This document shows, one piece after another, positions 8,766 to 17,062 of a stretch of 64,000 nucleotides of DNA. A program made the position numbers and the translations under genes. Each line of letters opens with the position of its first letter. Positions within the stretch are counted from its first letter, which is position 1. Source of the DNA: Helicobacter sp. 11-8110 (GTDB lineage: Bacteria; Campylobacterota; Campylobacteria; Campylobacterales; Helicobacteraceae); NCBI RefSeq assembly GCF_003288905.1, contig NZ_NHYL01000005.1, forward strand, positions 1-64,000, written 5' to 3'. Under the pieces are notes generated by a model. The model was not told the origin of the DNA. It did no database searches and saw only the letters and a program-made list of their open reading frames with translations.

Positions 8766-10202
8766 ATGCAACGACCACAAATCGACAAGCAAGCCATAGC
8801 GCAGTTCTTTAAAGAATGCAAAGAAAATGAAGTTGAATTTATTGATTTCCGTTTTACCGATATTAAGGGAATTTGGCACCATCTCTCATTTAGTGCGAGC
8901 ACAATTGATGAGAGTAGCTTTGAGGGTATTCCTTTTGATGGCAGTTCTATCCCAGCATGGCAACCTGTAGATAAATCCGATATGATTCTTATCCCTGATC
9001 CTGTGCGATATTTTATCGATCCATTTACCGCTGATACTACGATGGTAGTGTTTTGTGATGTATGGGACATTTACAAAAATCAACCCTATGAAAAATGCCC
9101 CAGAAGCATTGTAAAACGAGCGATGCAATACCTCAAAGAAACCGGAATTGGTGATGTGGCTTATTATGGACCAGAAAATGAGTTTTTTGTTTTTGATTCC
9201 ATTAAGATAAAAGATTCTGTCAATTGTCAATATTATGAAATTGACACAGAAGAGGGCGAGTGGAATCGAGATAAGGAATTCGAGGGTGTTAATATGGGAC
9301 ATCGCCCTGGGACTAAAGGAGGATACTTCCCTGTAGCACCTGTAGATACTATGGTAGATATTCGCGCTGAAATGGTAAAAGTGCTCAATCAAGTGGGCTT
9401 AGAAACTTTTGTAGTGCATCACGAAGTTGCCCAAGGACAAGGTGAAATTGGAGTTAAATTTGGTGATATGCTTGAAGCTGCTGATAATGTTCAAAAGCTT
9501 AAATATGTTGTCAAAATGGTCGCTCACCTAAATGGCAAAACAGCAACCTTTATGCCAAAACCACTTTATAATGACAATGGTAGCGGAATGCACACACACA
9601 TTAGCATTTGGAAAGAAGGCAGAAATCTCTTTGCGGGGAATGCTTATGAAGGTTTGAGCGAAATGGCACTACATTTCTTAGGTGGAGTATTAAACCACGC
9701 ACGCGGATTAGCTGCTTTTACCAACGCAAGCACTAACTCTTATAAACGCTTAATACCCGGTTTTGAAGCACCATCAATTCTTACTTATTCTGCACAAAAC
9801 CGCAGTGCAAGCATAAGAATCCCTTACAATAGTGGAGAAAAAGCAAAGCGAATGGAATTTAGATTCCCTGATAGCTCTAGCAATCCTTACCTTGCTTTTG
9901 CTTCCCTACTTATGGCAGGAATCGATGGAATCCAAAAGCAAAGTGATCCAGGAAAACCTATGGAAGTAAATCTTTTTGAACTCACACTTGATGAAATCCG
10001 CGAAAAAGGTATCAAACAACTTCCACACACTTTACGCCACGCTGTTGAAGAAATGTTGCTAGATAGAAATTATCTAAAAGAGGGCGGAGTCTTTAGTGAA
10101 GAGTTTATCCAAACCTATAAAAAATACAAATTTGAAACAGAAATTTGGCCATGGGAAGGACGACCGCACCCATTTGAATTTCTAACAACTTATAGTTGCT
10201 AA
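8766..10202 (+). CDS. glnA: Type I glutamine synthetase
   Basis: GlnA makes glutamine from glutamate, ammonia and ATP and is the main entry of nitrogen. The 478-residue protein shows the family blocks [24 protein letters not shown], the metal-site [38 protein letters not shown] and NRSASIRIP. At the position of the regulatory tyrosine of E. coli GlnA (the NLY motif), this protein has NLF with Phe404, so it cannot be adenylylated there, as reported for H. pylori GlnA. Control is therefore probably through transcription or feedback. A hairpin follows the stop. Confidence 0.96.
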   Translation: MQRPQIDKQAIAQFFKECKENEVEFIDFRFTDIKGIWHHLSFSASTIDESSFEGIPFDGSSIPAWQPVDKSDMILIPDPVRYFIDPFTADTTMVVFCDVWDIYKNQPYEKCPRSIVKRAMQYLKETGIGDVAYYGPENEFFVFDSIKIKDSVNCQYYEIDTEEGEWNRDKEFEGVNMGHRPGTKGGYFPVAPVDTMVDIRAEMVKVLNQVGLETFVVHHEVAQGQGEIGVKFGDMLEAADNVQKLKYVVKMVAHLNGKTATFMPKPLYNDNGSGMHTHISIWKEGRNLFAGNAYEGLSEMALHFLGGVLNHARGLAAFTNASTNSYKRLIPGFEAPSILTYSAQNRSASIRIPYNSGEKAKRMEFRFPDSSSNPYLAFASLLMAGIDGIQKQSDPGKPMEVNLFELTLDEIREKGIKQLPHTLRHAVEEMLLDRNYLKEGGVFSEEFIQTYKKYKFETEIWPWEGRPHPFEFLTTYSC

Positions 10203-10220
10203 GAAACTCCAATTTCTTAG
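10199..10220 (+). terminator. Hairpin at the glnA 3' end
   Basis: CTAAGAAA (10199-10206) pairs with TTTCTTAG (10213-10220) around a 6-nt loop and overlaps the glnA stop codon. The following bases are CTTCTAAAAA, not a T-run, so termination is probably partial and some read-through into the next gene is likely. Confidence 0.45.
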
Positions 10221-10238
10221 CTTCTAAAAAGTTATAGA

Positions 10239-11003
10239 ATGTGGTTTTTATTTTCTCCTAGTGAAAAAAAACACCTTCATCATACCACTGAAATCCCAAG
10301 CATAGAGGGATTTTATAAAAATTTTTTGGCACAGAATCTCCAAGAAATTTTACAGCAATATACCCATTATCTTAAGACTAGTAATGAATCCTCACTGCAA
10401 AAGCTTTTTGGCACCAAACAAATTAACCTAGATGAACTTGCTCTAGCACAGAATCTTTTTACATCACCACTTGTTGATTCTATCCTGCGCTATAATGGCG
10501 TTGCCTACAATGCCTTAGATTTCAAAACTTTGAATAAAAAATCCCAAAATTATCTCAATGAGAAAGTTTTAATTTTTTCTAATCTTTTTGGGATTTTAAG
10601 GGCTAATGATAAGATTCCATACTATGATTTAAAACAGGGCGAAGGATTTTTGAGATTTGAAACTAAAAAATTCTATCACGATAATCAAGAAATTTTCTTA
10701 CATTTTCTCAAAAAAGACAAAGAAGTGTTAGATTTACGCGCCGGATTTTATCAAAAATGCTTAGAATTGCCCAAAGATTTCTTAATTTATGAGCCACTTT
10801 TTATTAAAAATGGTAAAGTAATTAGCCACTATGCTAAACATTATCGCGGAATCTTGCTAAGAGAGTGTGCTAAAAACACCCTTGCTTCTCTTGAAGATTT
10901 GGAAAATATGGAGATTCAAGGACTAAAATTGCTAGAGATTCAAACAAAACCTTACAAAAAAAGTCAAAAAATCTTTTTAACCTATGAAGTAAAAAATGCT
11001 TGA
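10239..11003 (+). CDS. yaaA: YaaA-family (UPF0246/DUF328) protein, peroxide-stress related
   Basis: The 254-residue product shows YaaA-family signatures: ILRYNGVAYNALDF, a central LIFSNLFGILRANDKIPYYDL block (usually SGLYGLLRPxDxIxPYRLEM), and the C-terminal HYAKHYRGILLREC (usually AKxARG). E. coli YaaA binds DNA and lowers oxidative damage by limiting free iron during peroxide stress. The first and last thirds diverge from the enterobacterial protein, so family membership is seen but the same function is inferred. It lies between glnA and the fatty-acid genes, 36 bp after the glnA stop. Confidence 0.75.
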   Translation: MWFLFSPSEKKHLHHTTEIPSIEGFYKNFLAQNLQEILQQYTHYLKTSNESSLQKLFGTKQINLDELALAQNLFTSPLVDSILRYNGVAYNALDFKTLNKKSQNYLNEKVLIFSNLFGILRANDKIPYYDLKQGEGFLRFETKKFYHDNQEIFLHFLKKDKEVLDLRAGFYQKCLELPKDFLIYEPLFIKNGKVISHYAKHYRGILLRECAKNTLASLEDLENMEIQGLKLLEIQTKPYKKSQKIFLTYEVKNA

Positions 11004-11010
11004 TTTTATG

Positions 11011-11016
11011 TATAAT
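11011..11016 (+). promoter_or_regulatory. -10 box of the fab cluster promoter
   Basis: A consensus TATAAT at 11011-11016 lies 40 bp before the fabG ATG, in the short gap after yaaA. A matching -35 box is not evident. Confidence 0.5.
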
Positions 11017-11055
11017 TCTAGAATTAACAAATTATCAATCAACCAAGGAATATAA

Positions 11056-11799
11056 ATGGAATTTCGTGGAAAAAATGTTTTAATTACAGGTGCAAGTAAA
11101 GGCATTGGCGCAGAAATTGCAAAGCTTTTAGCTCAAATGGGCTTAAAGGTATGGATTAATTATCGCTCCAAACCTGAACTTGCTGATTTGCTTAAAAGTC
11201 AAATTGAATCAAGTGGTGGCAAGGCTGCTGTGATTAGATTTGATGCAACCAAAGAGGAAGAATTTATCGCAGGCATTGAAGCTATTTTAAGCAGTGATGG
11301 TGAATTAAGCTACCTTGTGAATAATGCTGGTATCACCAATGATAAGCTCTCTATGCGAATGAAAACAGAAGAATTTAATGGAGTTTTAGAAGCCAATCTT
11401 ACTTCAAGCTTCATTGGTTGCAGGGAAGCCCTAAAGATTATGCGAAAGCAGGGCTATGGAAGTGTGGTCAATATCTCTTCAATCATCGGAGAAATCGGTA
11501 ACATCGGGCAATGCAACTACGCTGCAAGCAAAGGTGGAATGATTGCAATGACAAAATCTTTTGCCAAAGAAGGTGGAAGCAAGGCTATTCGCTTTAACTG
11601 CATTACTCCAGGATTTATCCAAAGTGATATGACAGAGGGATTAAAAGAAGAAATCAAACAAGCTTATGCTGCTAATATTCCACTTGGCAGATTTGGAAGC
11701 GGAAAAGAAGTTGCTGGTGCTGTTGCTTTCTTGCTTTCTGAATATTCTAGCTATGTTACAGGCGAAGTTTTAAAGGTAAATGGCGGATTATATATGTAA
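11056..11799 (+). CDS. fabG: 3-oxoacyl-[acyl-carrier-protein] reductase
   Basis: FabG reduces beta-ketoacyl-ACP with NADPH in each fatty-acid elongation cycle. The 247-residue short-chain dehydrogenase has the nucleotide-binding GASKGIGAE (12-20), NNAG (89-92), and the catalytic Ser141/142, Tyr155 and Lys159 (NYAASKGG). It ends in [14 protein letters not shown] as FabG proteins do. Length is typical. It is the first of four consecutive fatty-acid genes (fabG, acpP, fabF, accA) on this strand. Confidence 0.96.
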   Translation: MEFRGKNVLITGASKGIGAEIAKLLAQMGLKVWINYRSKPELADLLKSQIESSGGKAAVIRFDATKEEEFIAGIEAILSSDGELSYLVNNAGITNDKLSMRMKTEEFNGVLEANLTSSFIGCREALKIMRKQGYGSVVNISSIIGEIGNIGQCNYAASKGGMIAMTKSFAKEGGSKAIRFNCITPGFIQSDMTEGLKEEIKQAYAANIPLGRFGSGKEVAGAVAFLLSEYSSYVTGEVLKVNGGLYM

Positions 11800-11864
11800 A
11801 AATTGCTTTTTTTAAGAAAAACTTAGCTAGAATAGCGATTTATGATTTTTTTAAGGAGAATACG

Positions 11865-12098
11865 ATGGCATTATTCGATGAAGTAAAGGCAGTTGTAGTA
11901 GAGCAACTTAATGTAAATGAGGGAGAAGTAAAGCCAGAATCAAAATTCGTAGATGATTTAGGTGCTGATTCTTTGGATGTTGTTGAGCTTGTTATGGCAT
12001 TAGAAGAAAAATTTGATATTAATGTGCCTGATGAAGATGCAGAAAAAATCTCAACTGTGGGTGATATTGTCGCTTATATCGAAAAAGCAAAAGCATAA
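11865..12098 (+). CDS. acpP: Acyl carrier protein
   Basis: The 77-residue acidic protein carries growing acyl chains on a 4'-phosphopantetheine attached to Ser36 in the [10 protein letters not shown] motif. The helix following it ([19 protein letters not shown]) is the recognition helix for the fatty-acid enzymes. A TTAAGGAGA ribosome-binding site precedes the ATG. A TAGAAT -10-like box at 11828-11833 suggests an additional promoter, fitting the high demand for ACP. A hairpin lies between it and fabF. Confidence 0.96.
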   Translation: MALFDEVKAVVVEQLNVNEGEVKPESKFVDDLGADSLDVVELVMALEEKFDINVPDEDAEKISTVGDIVAYIEKAKA

Positions 12099-12104
12099 TC
12101 TAAA

Positions 12105-12122
12105 GTATGCCTTTTGGCATAC
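12105..12122 (+). terminator. Hairpin between acpP and fabF
   Basis: GTATGCC (12105-12111) and GGCATAC (12116-12122) form a perfect 7-bp stem with a TTTT loop, followed by ACAAAATTTT. This is likely a partial terminator or processing site that lowers fabF expression relative to acpP. The fabF start lies 25 bp further on. Confidence 0.6.
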
Positions 12123-12147
12123 AAAATTTTATTGTTAAGGATCAAAA

Positions 12148-13377
12148 ATGCGAAGAGTAGTGGTTACAGGTATAGGAATGATTAATTCTTTGGGTTTAAA
12201 CAGAGAGGATTCTTTTAGAGCTATTGTTGAAGGAAAATGTGGAATTAAAACAATCTCCTCTTTTGATGTATCTGAATTTCCTGTAAAGATTGCTGCAGAA
12301 ATCACAGATTTTGATCCAAATAGCGTAATGGATGCAAAAGAAGTTAAAAAGGCTGATAGATTTATCCAACTTGGAATCAAAGCTTCTAAAGAAGCAATGG
12401 AAGATAGTGGCTTAGTTGATTCTCAAAACAATCTATTAGTAGATGGAGAGAGATTTGGAATTAGTTCTGCATCTGGAATTGGGGGATTGGGTAATATTGA
12501 AAAAAACTCTGTAATTAATTTTGAACGCGGACCTAAAAGAATCTCCCCTTTCTTTATTCCCTCAGCCCTTGTAAATATGCTAGGCGGTTTTATTTCAATT
12601 GATTTTTCTCTCAAAGGTCCAAACTTAGCAAGTGTAACGGCTTGTGCTGCTGGAACGCACGGAATCATAGAGGCAGGAAAGACTATTATGCTCAATGAAG
12701 CTGATAGAATGCTTGTAGTTGCCGCTGAATCTGCTATTTGCGGAGTTGGAATTGGAGGGTTTGCAGCAATGAAAGCCCTATGTGATAGAAACGATGAGCC
12801 TCAATTGGCTTCACGCCCTTTTGATGCAGAAAGAAGTGGTTTTGTAATGGGAGAGGGAGCGGCTGCGCTTGTGCTAGAAGACTACGAAAGCGCCAAAGCT
12901 AGAGGGGCAAAAATCTATGCCGAATTAGTTGGCTTTGGTGAAAGTGGAGATGCAAATCACATCACTACACCCGCTCCTGAAGGAGAGGGAGCCTATCGCG
13001 CTATGAAAGCAGCACTCAAAATGGCAAATACAGAAATTGGTTATATCAACGCTCATGGAACTAGCACCAAATACAATGATTATTATGAAACCCTAGCACT
13101 CAAAAAAGTCTTTAATGGCTCTGTTCCACCTGTTAGCTCTACAAAAGGACAAATTGGGCATTGCTTAGGTGCAGCTGGCGGATTAGAAGCAGTCATTTCA
13201 ATTATGGCAATGCAAAAGGGTATCTTACCACCAACGATTAACCAAACCACAAAGGATCCTGATTGCGACCTAGATTATATACCAAACACAGCAAGAGAAG
13301 TAAAAATAGATGTCATTATGAGCAATTCCTTTGGTTTTGGCGGAACTAATGGTGTTGTTATTTTTAAGAGAGTGTAA
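12148..13377 (+). CDS. fabF: 3-oxoacyl-[acyl-carrier-protein] synthase II
   Basis: FabF condenses malonyl-ACP with acyl-ACP during chain elongation. The 409-residue thiolase-fold protein has the catalytic triad Cys166 (VTACAAGTHG), His303 (NAHGTSTKYND) and His338 (GQIGHCLGAAGG), and the C-terminal NSFGFGGTNGVVIF. The Cys-His-His pattern and length separate it from FabH. It follows acpP and precedes accA by six bases, so elongation and malonyl-CoA supply are co-transcribed. Confidence 0.96.
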   Translation: MRRVVVTGIGMINSLGLNREDSFRAIVEGKCGIKTISSFDVSEFPVKIAAEITDFDPNSVMDAKEVKKADRFIQLGIKASKEAMEDSGLVDSQNNLLVDGERFGISSASGIGGLGNIEKNSVINFERGPKRISPFFIPSALVNMLGGFISIDFSLKGPNLASVTACAAGTHGIIEAGKTIMLNEADRMLVVAAESAICGVGIGGFAAMKALCDRNDEPQLASRPFDAERSGFVMGEGAAALVLEDYESAKARGAKIYAELVGFGESGDANHITTPAPEGEGAYRAMKAALKMANTEIGYINAHGTSTKYNDYYETLALKKVFNGSVPPVSSTKGQIGHCLGAAGGLEAVISIMAMQKGILPPTINQTTKDPDCDLDYIPNTAREVKIDVIMSNSFGFGGTNGVVIFKRV

Positions 13378-13383
13378 AAGCAA

Positions 13384-14310
13384 GTGGCTACCTATTTAGA
13401 CTTTGAAGTAAAAATCAAAACTTTACAAGAAAACATTGCAACTGCTCAACTGAAAAATGATATGCACGCCATAGAGATTCTCAAAAAAGACTTGGAAAAA
13501 GAAGTCGATAAAGTCTATTCTCATCTTTCAGATTACCAAAAACTCCAACTTGCAAGGCATCCTGATAGACCCTATGCGATGGATTATATCCATTTGATTC
13601 TGAAAGATTACATGGAGATTCATGGTGATAGACATTTTAGCGATGATAATGCCATTGTTTGTTTTCTGGGAAAAATCGAAGAACAAAAAGTTATGATCAT
13701 TGGCGAAGAAAAGGGGAGAGGAACTAAAAATAAAATCCAAAGAAACTTTGGAATGCCAAATCCAGAAGGATACAGAAAGGCATTACGTGCAGCAAAAATG
13801 GCAGAAAAATTCCAAATTCCTCTTTTAATGTTTATTGACACTCCTGGAGCCTACCCTGGAATCGGCGCAGAAGAGAGAGGGCAAAGCGAGGCAATTGCAA
13901 AAAATTTACAAGAATTTAGCCAACTCAAAACCCCAACCATCGCCATTGTTATTGGAGAAGGAGGGAGTGGTGGCGCTTTAGCCATAGGAGTAGCCGATAG
14001 GTTGGCAATGATGGAATACTCTGTCTTTAGCGTAATCTCTCCAGAGGGCTGTGCGGCAATTTTATGGAATGATCCAAACAAAATAGAAAATGCCACACAA
14101 GCGCTTAAAATCACCCCCGAAGATTTAAAAAGTGCAGGGCTTATTGATTCTGTTATTAAAGAGCCCCTAATTGGCGCACACAGAGACAAAGAAGGTGCTG
14201 CTAATGCCATAAAAGAATATTTTTTAAATACTCTTAAAGAAATCAAAAATGACACAGACTATATTCAAACTCGCTATCAAAAATTAATGTCTTATGGGAG
14301 CTTCCAATAA
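13384..14310 (+). CDS. accA: Acetyl-CoA carboxylase carboxyltransferase subunit alpha
   Basis: AccA and AccD form the carboxyltransferase that makes malonyl-CoA. The 308-residue protein has the crotonase-type blocks [53 protein letters not shown] and [13 protein letters not shown]. It starts with GTG, six bases after fabF. The partner accD lies at 28885-29742 on the other strand, so the two subunits are unlinked, as is common in this phylum. The accA stop overlaps the presumed start of the next gene. Confidence 0.95.
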   Translation: MATYLDFEVKIKTLQENIATAQLKNDMHAIEILKKDLEKEVDKVYSHLSDYQKLQLARHPDRPYAMDYIHLILKDYMEIHGDRHFSDDNAIVCFLGKIEEQKVMIIGEEKGRGTKNKIQRNFGMPNPEGYRKALRAAKMAEKFQIPLLMFIDTPGAYPGIGAEERGQSEAIAKNLQEFSQLKTPTIAIVIGEGGSGGALAIGVADRLAMMEYSVFSVISPEGCAAILWNDPNKIENATQALKITPEDLKSAGLIDSVIKEPLIGAHRDKEGAANAIKEYFLNTLKEIKNDTDYIQTRYQKLMSYGSFQ

Positions 14311-15512
14311 CCCCAAAAATCGCTATCATTGGGGCAGGCGCAAGCGGAATCTTTAGTGCAATTCAACTTGCCCCGCTTAAAATCCCCATTTATCTTTTTG
14401 ATAAAAATAAAATAATTGGCAAAAAACTCCTAGCAACAGGAAATGGTCACTGCAACATTCACAATCAATCTTTAAGTCCATCTTGCTACCAAAGCTCCAG
14501 CTTCTCTCCAAAAGAAATCCATACTATTCTTAAAAACTTTGACTTTAATGCCTTTAAGCGCTTTTGCGAGAAAATAGGTTTATTTCTAGAAATCAAAGAA
14601 AATGGTAAAGCTTATCCCATTTCAAGTAGCGCTAAATCGGTTTTAGAAATTTTTATGCCCCTCTTAGAATCTGTTACTCTAAAACTAGAAGAAGAGATTC
14701 TAAGTATCAGTCAGACTGCTGATGCTTACTGCCTTCAAAGCCCTAAAGACACTTATACTTTTACACATGTGATTCTAGCTTGTGGCAGTGAGGCTATGCC
14801 TAAACTTGGTGGGAGCGATAAAGGTTTGAAGTTAGTTAAATCCCTTAATTTAGAGATTCTACCAACCTATCCCTCCTTAGTCCCGCTCAAAATTAATTCA
14901 CCCAAACTCCAAAACCTAAGCGGAATAAAACTAAAAGCTAATATTACTTTAATGGAAGCCAACAAGAGCATTTATCAAACCTATGATGATTTATTATTTA
15001 CAAGCTATGGTATTTCCGGCTTTGGGATTTTAGATGCTTCATCTTATCTCTACCAAGCTAAGAATCCAAAAATCTTACTTGATTTACTTCCTACATTTTC
15101 CGCAAAATCATTAGAAAACATTTTTTTAAATCTCATTAAATCTTATCCCAATAAAAACGCAACTGAAATACTAAGCGGTTTGCTCCACCCTAAACTTGCC
15201 TTGCATTTAGTTAAAAATCTCAAACTTCAACTCACTAACACCAAAACTATCAAACAAACGCTCTATGAACTAAAAAATTTAACCTTAGATTCTCCTAGCT
15301 TATATGGATTTGATAGTGCTGAAGTTAGTGGCGGTGGGGTTAGTGCTAGAGAAATTAATACGACAAGCTTTGAATGCCAAAAATTTAAGAATCTTTATAT
15401 CATCGGAGAAATGCTAGATATTGTAGGAAATAGAGGTGGCTACAATCTTGCTTTTGCTTGGGCAAGTGCTTGGAATTGCGCCAAAGCAATCCAAAGCACC
15501 CTTAAAGCCTAA
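14307..15512 (+). CDS. HI0933/YhiN-family flavoprotein with no canonical start codon
   Basis: The frame is open from 14253 to the stop at 15510-15512. It encodes [16 protein letters not shown], a dinucleotide-binding GxGxxG motif, then GNGHCNIHN and a C-terminal [17 protein letters not shown], all typical of HI0933-like FAD proteins of about 400 residues. No ATG, GTG or TTG occurs in frame before 14655, which would delete the FAD fold. The best start is ATA at 14307-14309, overlapping the accA stop and six bases after a GGGAG ribosome-binding site. This may be a real rare ATA start or a recent ATG-to-ATA mutation silencing the gene. The oxidoreductase substrate is unknown. Confidence 0.75.
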   Translation: MTPKIAIIGAGASGIFSAIQLAPLKIPIYLFDKNKIIGKKLLATGNGHCNIHNQSLSPSCYQSSSFSPKEIHTILKNFDFNAFKRFCEKIGLFLEIKENGKAYPISSSAKSVLEIFMPLLESVTLKLEEEILSISQTADAYCLQSPKDTYTFTHVILACGSEAMPKLGGSDKGLKLVKSLNLEILPTYPSLVPLKINSPKLQNLSGIKLKANITLMEANKSIYQTYDDLLFTSYGISGFGILDASSYLYQAKNPKILLDLLPTFSAKSLENIFLNLIKSYPNKNATEILSGLLHPKLALHLVKNLKLQLTNTKTIKQTLYELKNLTLDSPSLYGFDSAEVSGGGVSAREINTTSFECQKFKNLYIIGEMLDIVGNRGGYNLAFAWASAWNCAKAIQSTLKA

Positions 15513-15527
15513 GCTAAACGCGGGGAA

Positions 15528-16480
15528 TTAGAATACCCCCAAATACAATTGCCCTGCATATAAAATATACATTCTCAAAGCAAAAACACCAATCATAATT
15601 AAAAAAGCATTAAGCAAAATAAAATTCACTTTATAAGCGTGATTTTTAAGCGCCGTTAGGGCAATCACACTAGGAATAATAACACTAAATCCAATCACTC
15701 CAACCCAAAATGCCCACGCCCAAGTCCCTAGGCTTAATGCAGTAACCGCTACTATTGCTTTTTCTCCACCTTGAAAATACAATCCCACAAAAAGTGCAAA
15801 AATCAATAAAGATTCAATAGGAATTACACGCAAATCCATTGTGAGCAGATATTTTGTTGTGCTTTGCGAAACTTCTTTTTCAAAAAACAATAATCCCACG
15901 CAAATGCAAGTAGCAATCCCACTTGACAAACCACTTGCAAGAAACAAAATTGGGCTATTATAAAGTGGAAATGTTTGCACTGCAGAAAACAAGAATCCAG
16001 TATAAACACCCACTCCACCAGCTAGAGCAAACACCAAGCGCCCAAACCAAAGCGAATGTGATTCAAACCAATCTAAGATTCCACTAAACGTCCTTATTAA
16101 TCCACCTACAAAACTTCTCTCCAAAGTTCCTCTATATCGCATAATAGCATAAATGGCAGAAAATGGAGTGTAAAATAAAAGCAATAAAACACCCAAAGAC
16201 ATAACCGAGCTTAAATTATAAGTTATCAGTAATTGATAAAAATTTAAAGGCTTAGTTAAATCAAAAATTAAAAGCCCTAAGCCCAAAATAATACTCAAAG
16301 GTGCAATAAGAACTCCTGCTCTCTCAAACGCATCCCAAGGAGCTTTTTTTGTGGATTCATCCACTCAACACTTAAAGCTGTGATCATTGCTCCACTTGAT
16401 AACCCCACCAAAAACAAATAAACTGCAATCAACCAATGCCATACAATAGCCGGATTTTCCGGTCCCCAAATCTCATTCAT
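15528..16480 (-). pseudogene. psrC: NrfD/PsrC-type membrane quinol subunit, frameshifted
   Basis: The N-terminal 45 codons (from the ATG at 16480: [20 protein letters not shown], then a SSGAMITALSVEWMNPQKK block) and the remaining ~270 residues (APWDAFERAGVLIAPLS onward, with eight further hydrophobic segments) lie in different frames. The break is at a run of seven T (A7 in the coding strand) at 16344-16350; A8 would restore one 317-residue NrfD-family protein. Such subunits exchange electrons with the quinone pool for an Fe-S partner. It overlaps psrB by 4 nt. With the other lesions in this operon, a true pseudogene is more likely than phase variation, but a sequencing error in the run is possible. 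Confidence 0.82.
16344..16350 (-). repeat. A7 homopolymer at the psrC frameshift
   Basis: Seven consecutive A in the coding strand (T7 on the plus strand) mark the point where the two psrC frames meet. One more A restores the frame. The length is short for a classical Helicobacter phase-variation tract but long enough for occasional slippage. Confidence 0.6.
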
Positions 16481-17047
16481 AGCTCAATGCCTCCTTTGTT
16501 ATTAGTAATCACAAATAATTTTGGCTTTGTCCCTAAATGCGGTTTGCTTGTAACAAAAGGCTTAGTGGATAAAATATTAAAAATTGGACTACTTGGATCA
16601 TCTAAATCTCCAAAAATCAACGCATCAGTCGGACAAACCGCCACACAAGCAGGCTCTCCATATTGCTTTAAATGCGTATGTTTGCAAAAATTACATTTAT
16701 CAGGCACATTGGTTTTAGGATTAACATAACGTGCATTATATGGACAGGCTACTACGCAATACAAGCAGCCCACGCATTTATTAGCATCAATATCCACAAT
16801 CCCATCTTCATCCATAAATGAAGCATGTGTTGGACATACCGTAACACAAGGCGTATGCTCACACATTTCACAAGAATATCGCACATAATTAAAAGAAAGA
16901 TTTGGGGAAAACCCCATGAGGTCCATCCATCTTTACTTTAAGCCTAAAAAACCCATCAGAAACTGCATTTTCACTCCTATATGCAATGGTGCAACCCTGA
17001 CAACCAATGCACTTAACCGAATCGTGAATCATTGCATATTTAGCCAT
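16477..17047 (-). pseudogene. psrB: Four-cluster ferredoxin subunit (PsrB-like), frameshifted
   Basis: From the ATG at 17047 the first frame reads MAKYAMIHDSVKCIGCQGCT and then runs to a stop after about 50 codons. The second frame resumes with [19 protein letters not shown] and carries three more [4Fe-4S] motifs ([22 protein letters not shown]). The switch lies in GGGGTTTTCCCC near 16905-16916; losing one base would join them into a ~190-residue PsrB. In the first cluster motif the fourth Cys is Tyr (CTIAYRSEN instead of CTxACRSEN), a second lesion. PsrB passes electrons from PsrC to the molybdenum subunit. Confidence 0.85.
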
Positions 17048-17052
17048 TTTTA

Positions 17053-17062
17053 CCCCCCCCCC
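17053..17062 (-). repeat. G10 tract occupying the psrB Shine-Dalgarno position
   Basis: Ten consecutive C on the plus strand (G10 in the coding direction) start with the last base of the psrA TAG stop and end five bases before the psrB ATG. Poly-G tracts of this length are the standard slippage-prone contingency elements of Helicobacter and Campylobacter. Here the tract lies where a GGAGG-type ribosome-binding site would lie, so length changes would move or resize the ribosome-binding site. Confidence 0.75.

Noticed and set aside
14281..14330. Programmed -1 frameshift fusing accA to the flavoprotein
   Set aside because: No slippery heptamer is present before the accA stop, AccA has its normal length and C-terminus, and an RBS plus ATA at the right distance explain the arrangement better.
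14655..15512. Flavoprotein starting at ATG 14655
   Set aside because: This start would remove the FAD-binding GxGxxG motif and 116 conserved residues that are encoded without interruption upstream.
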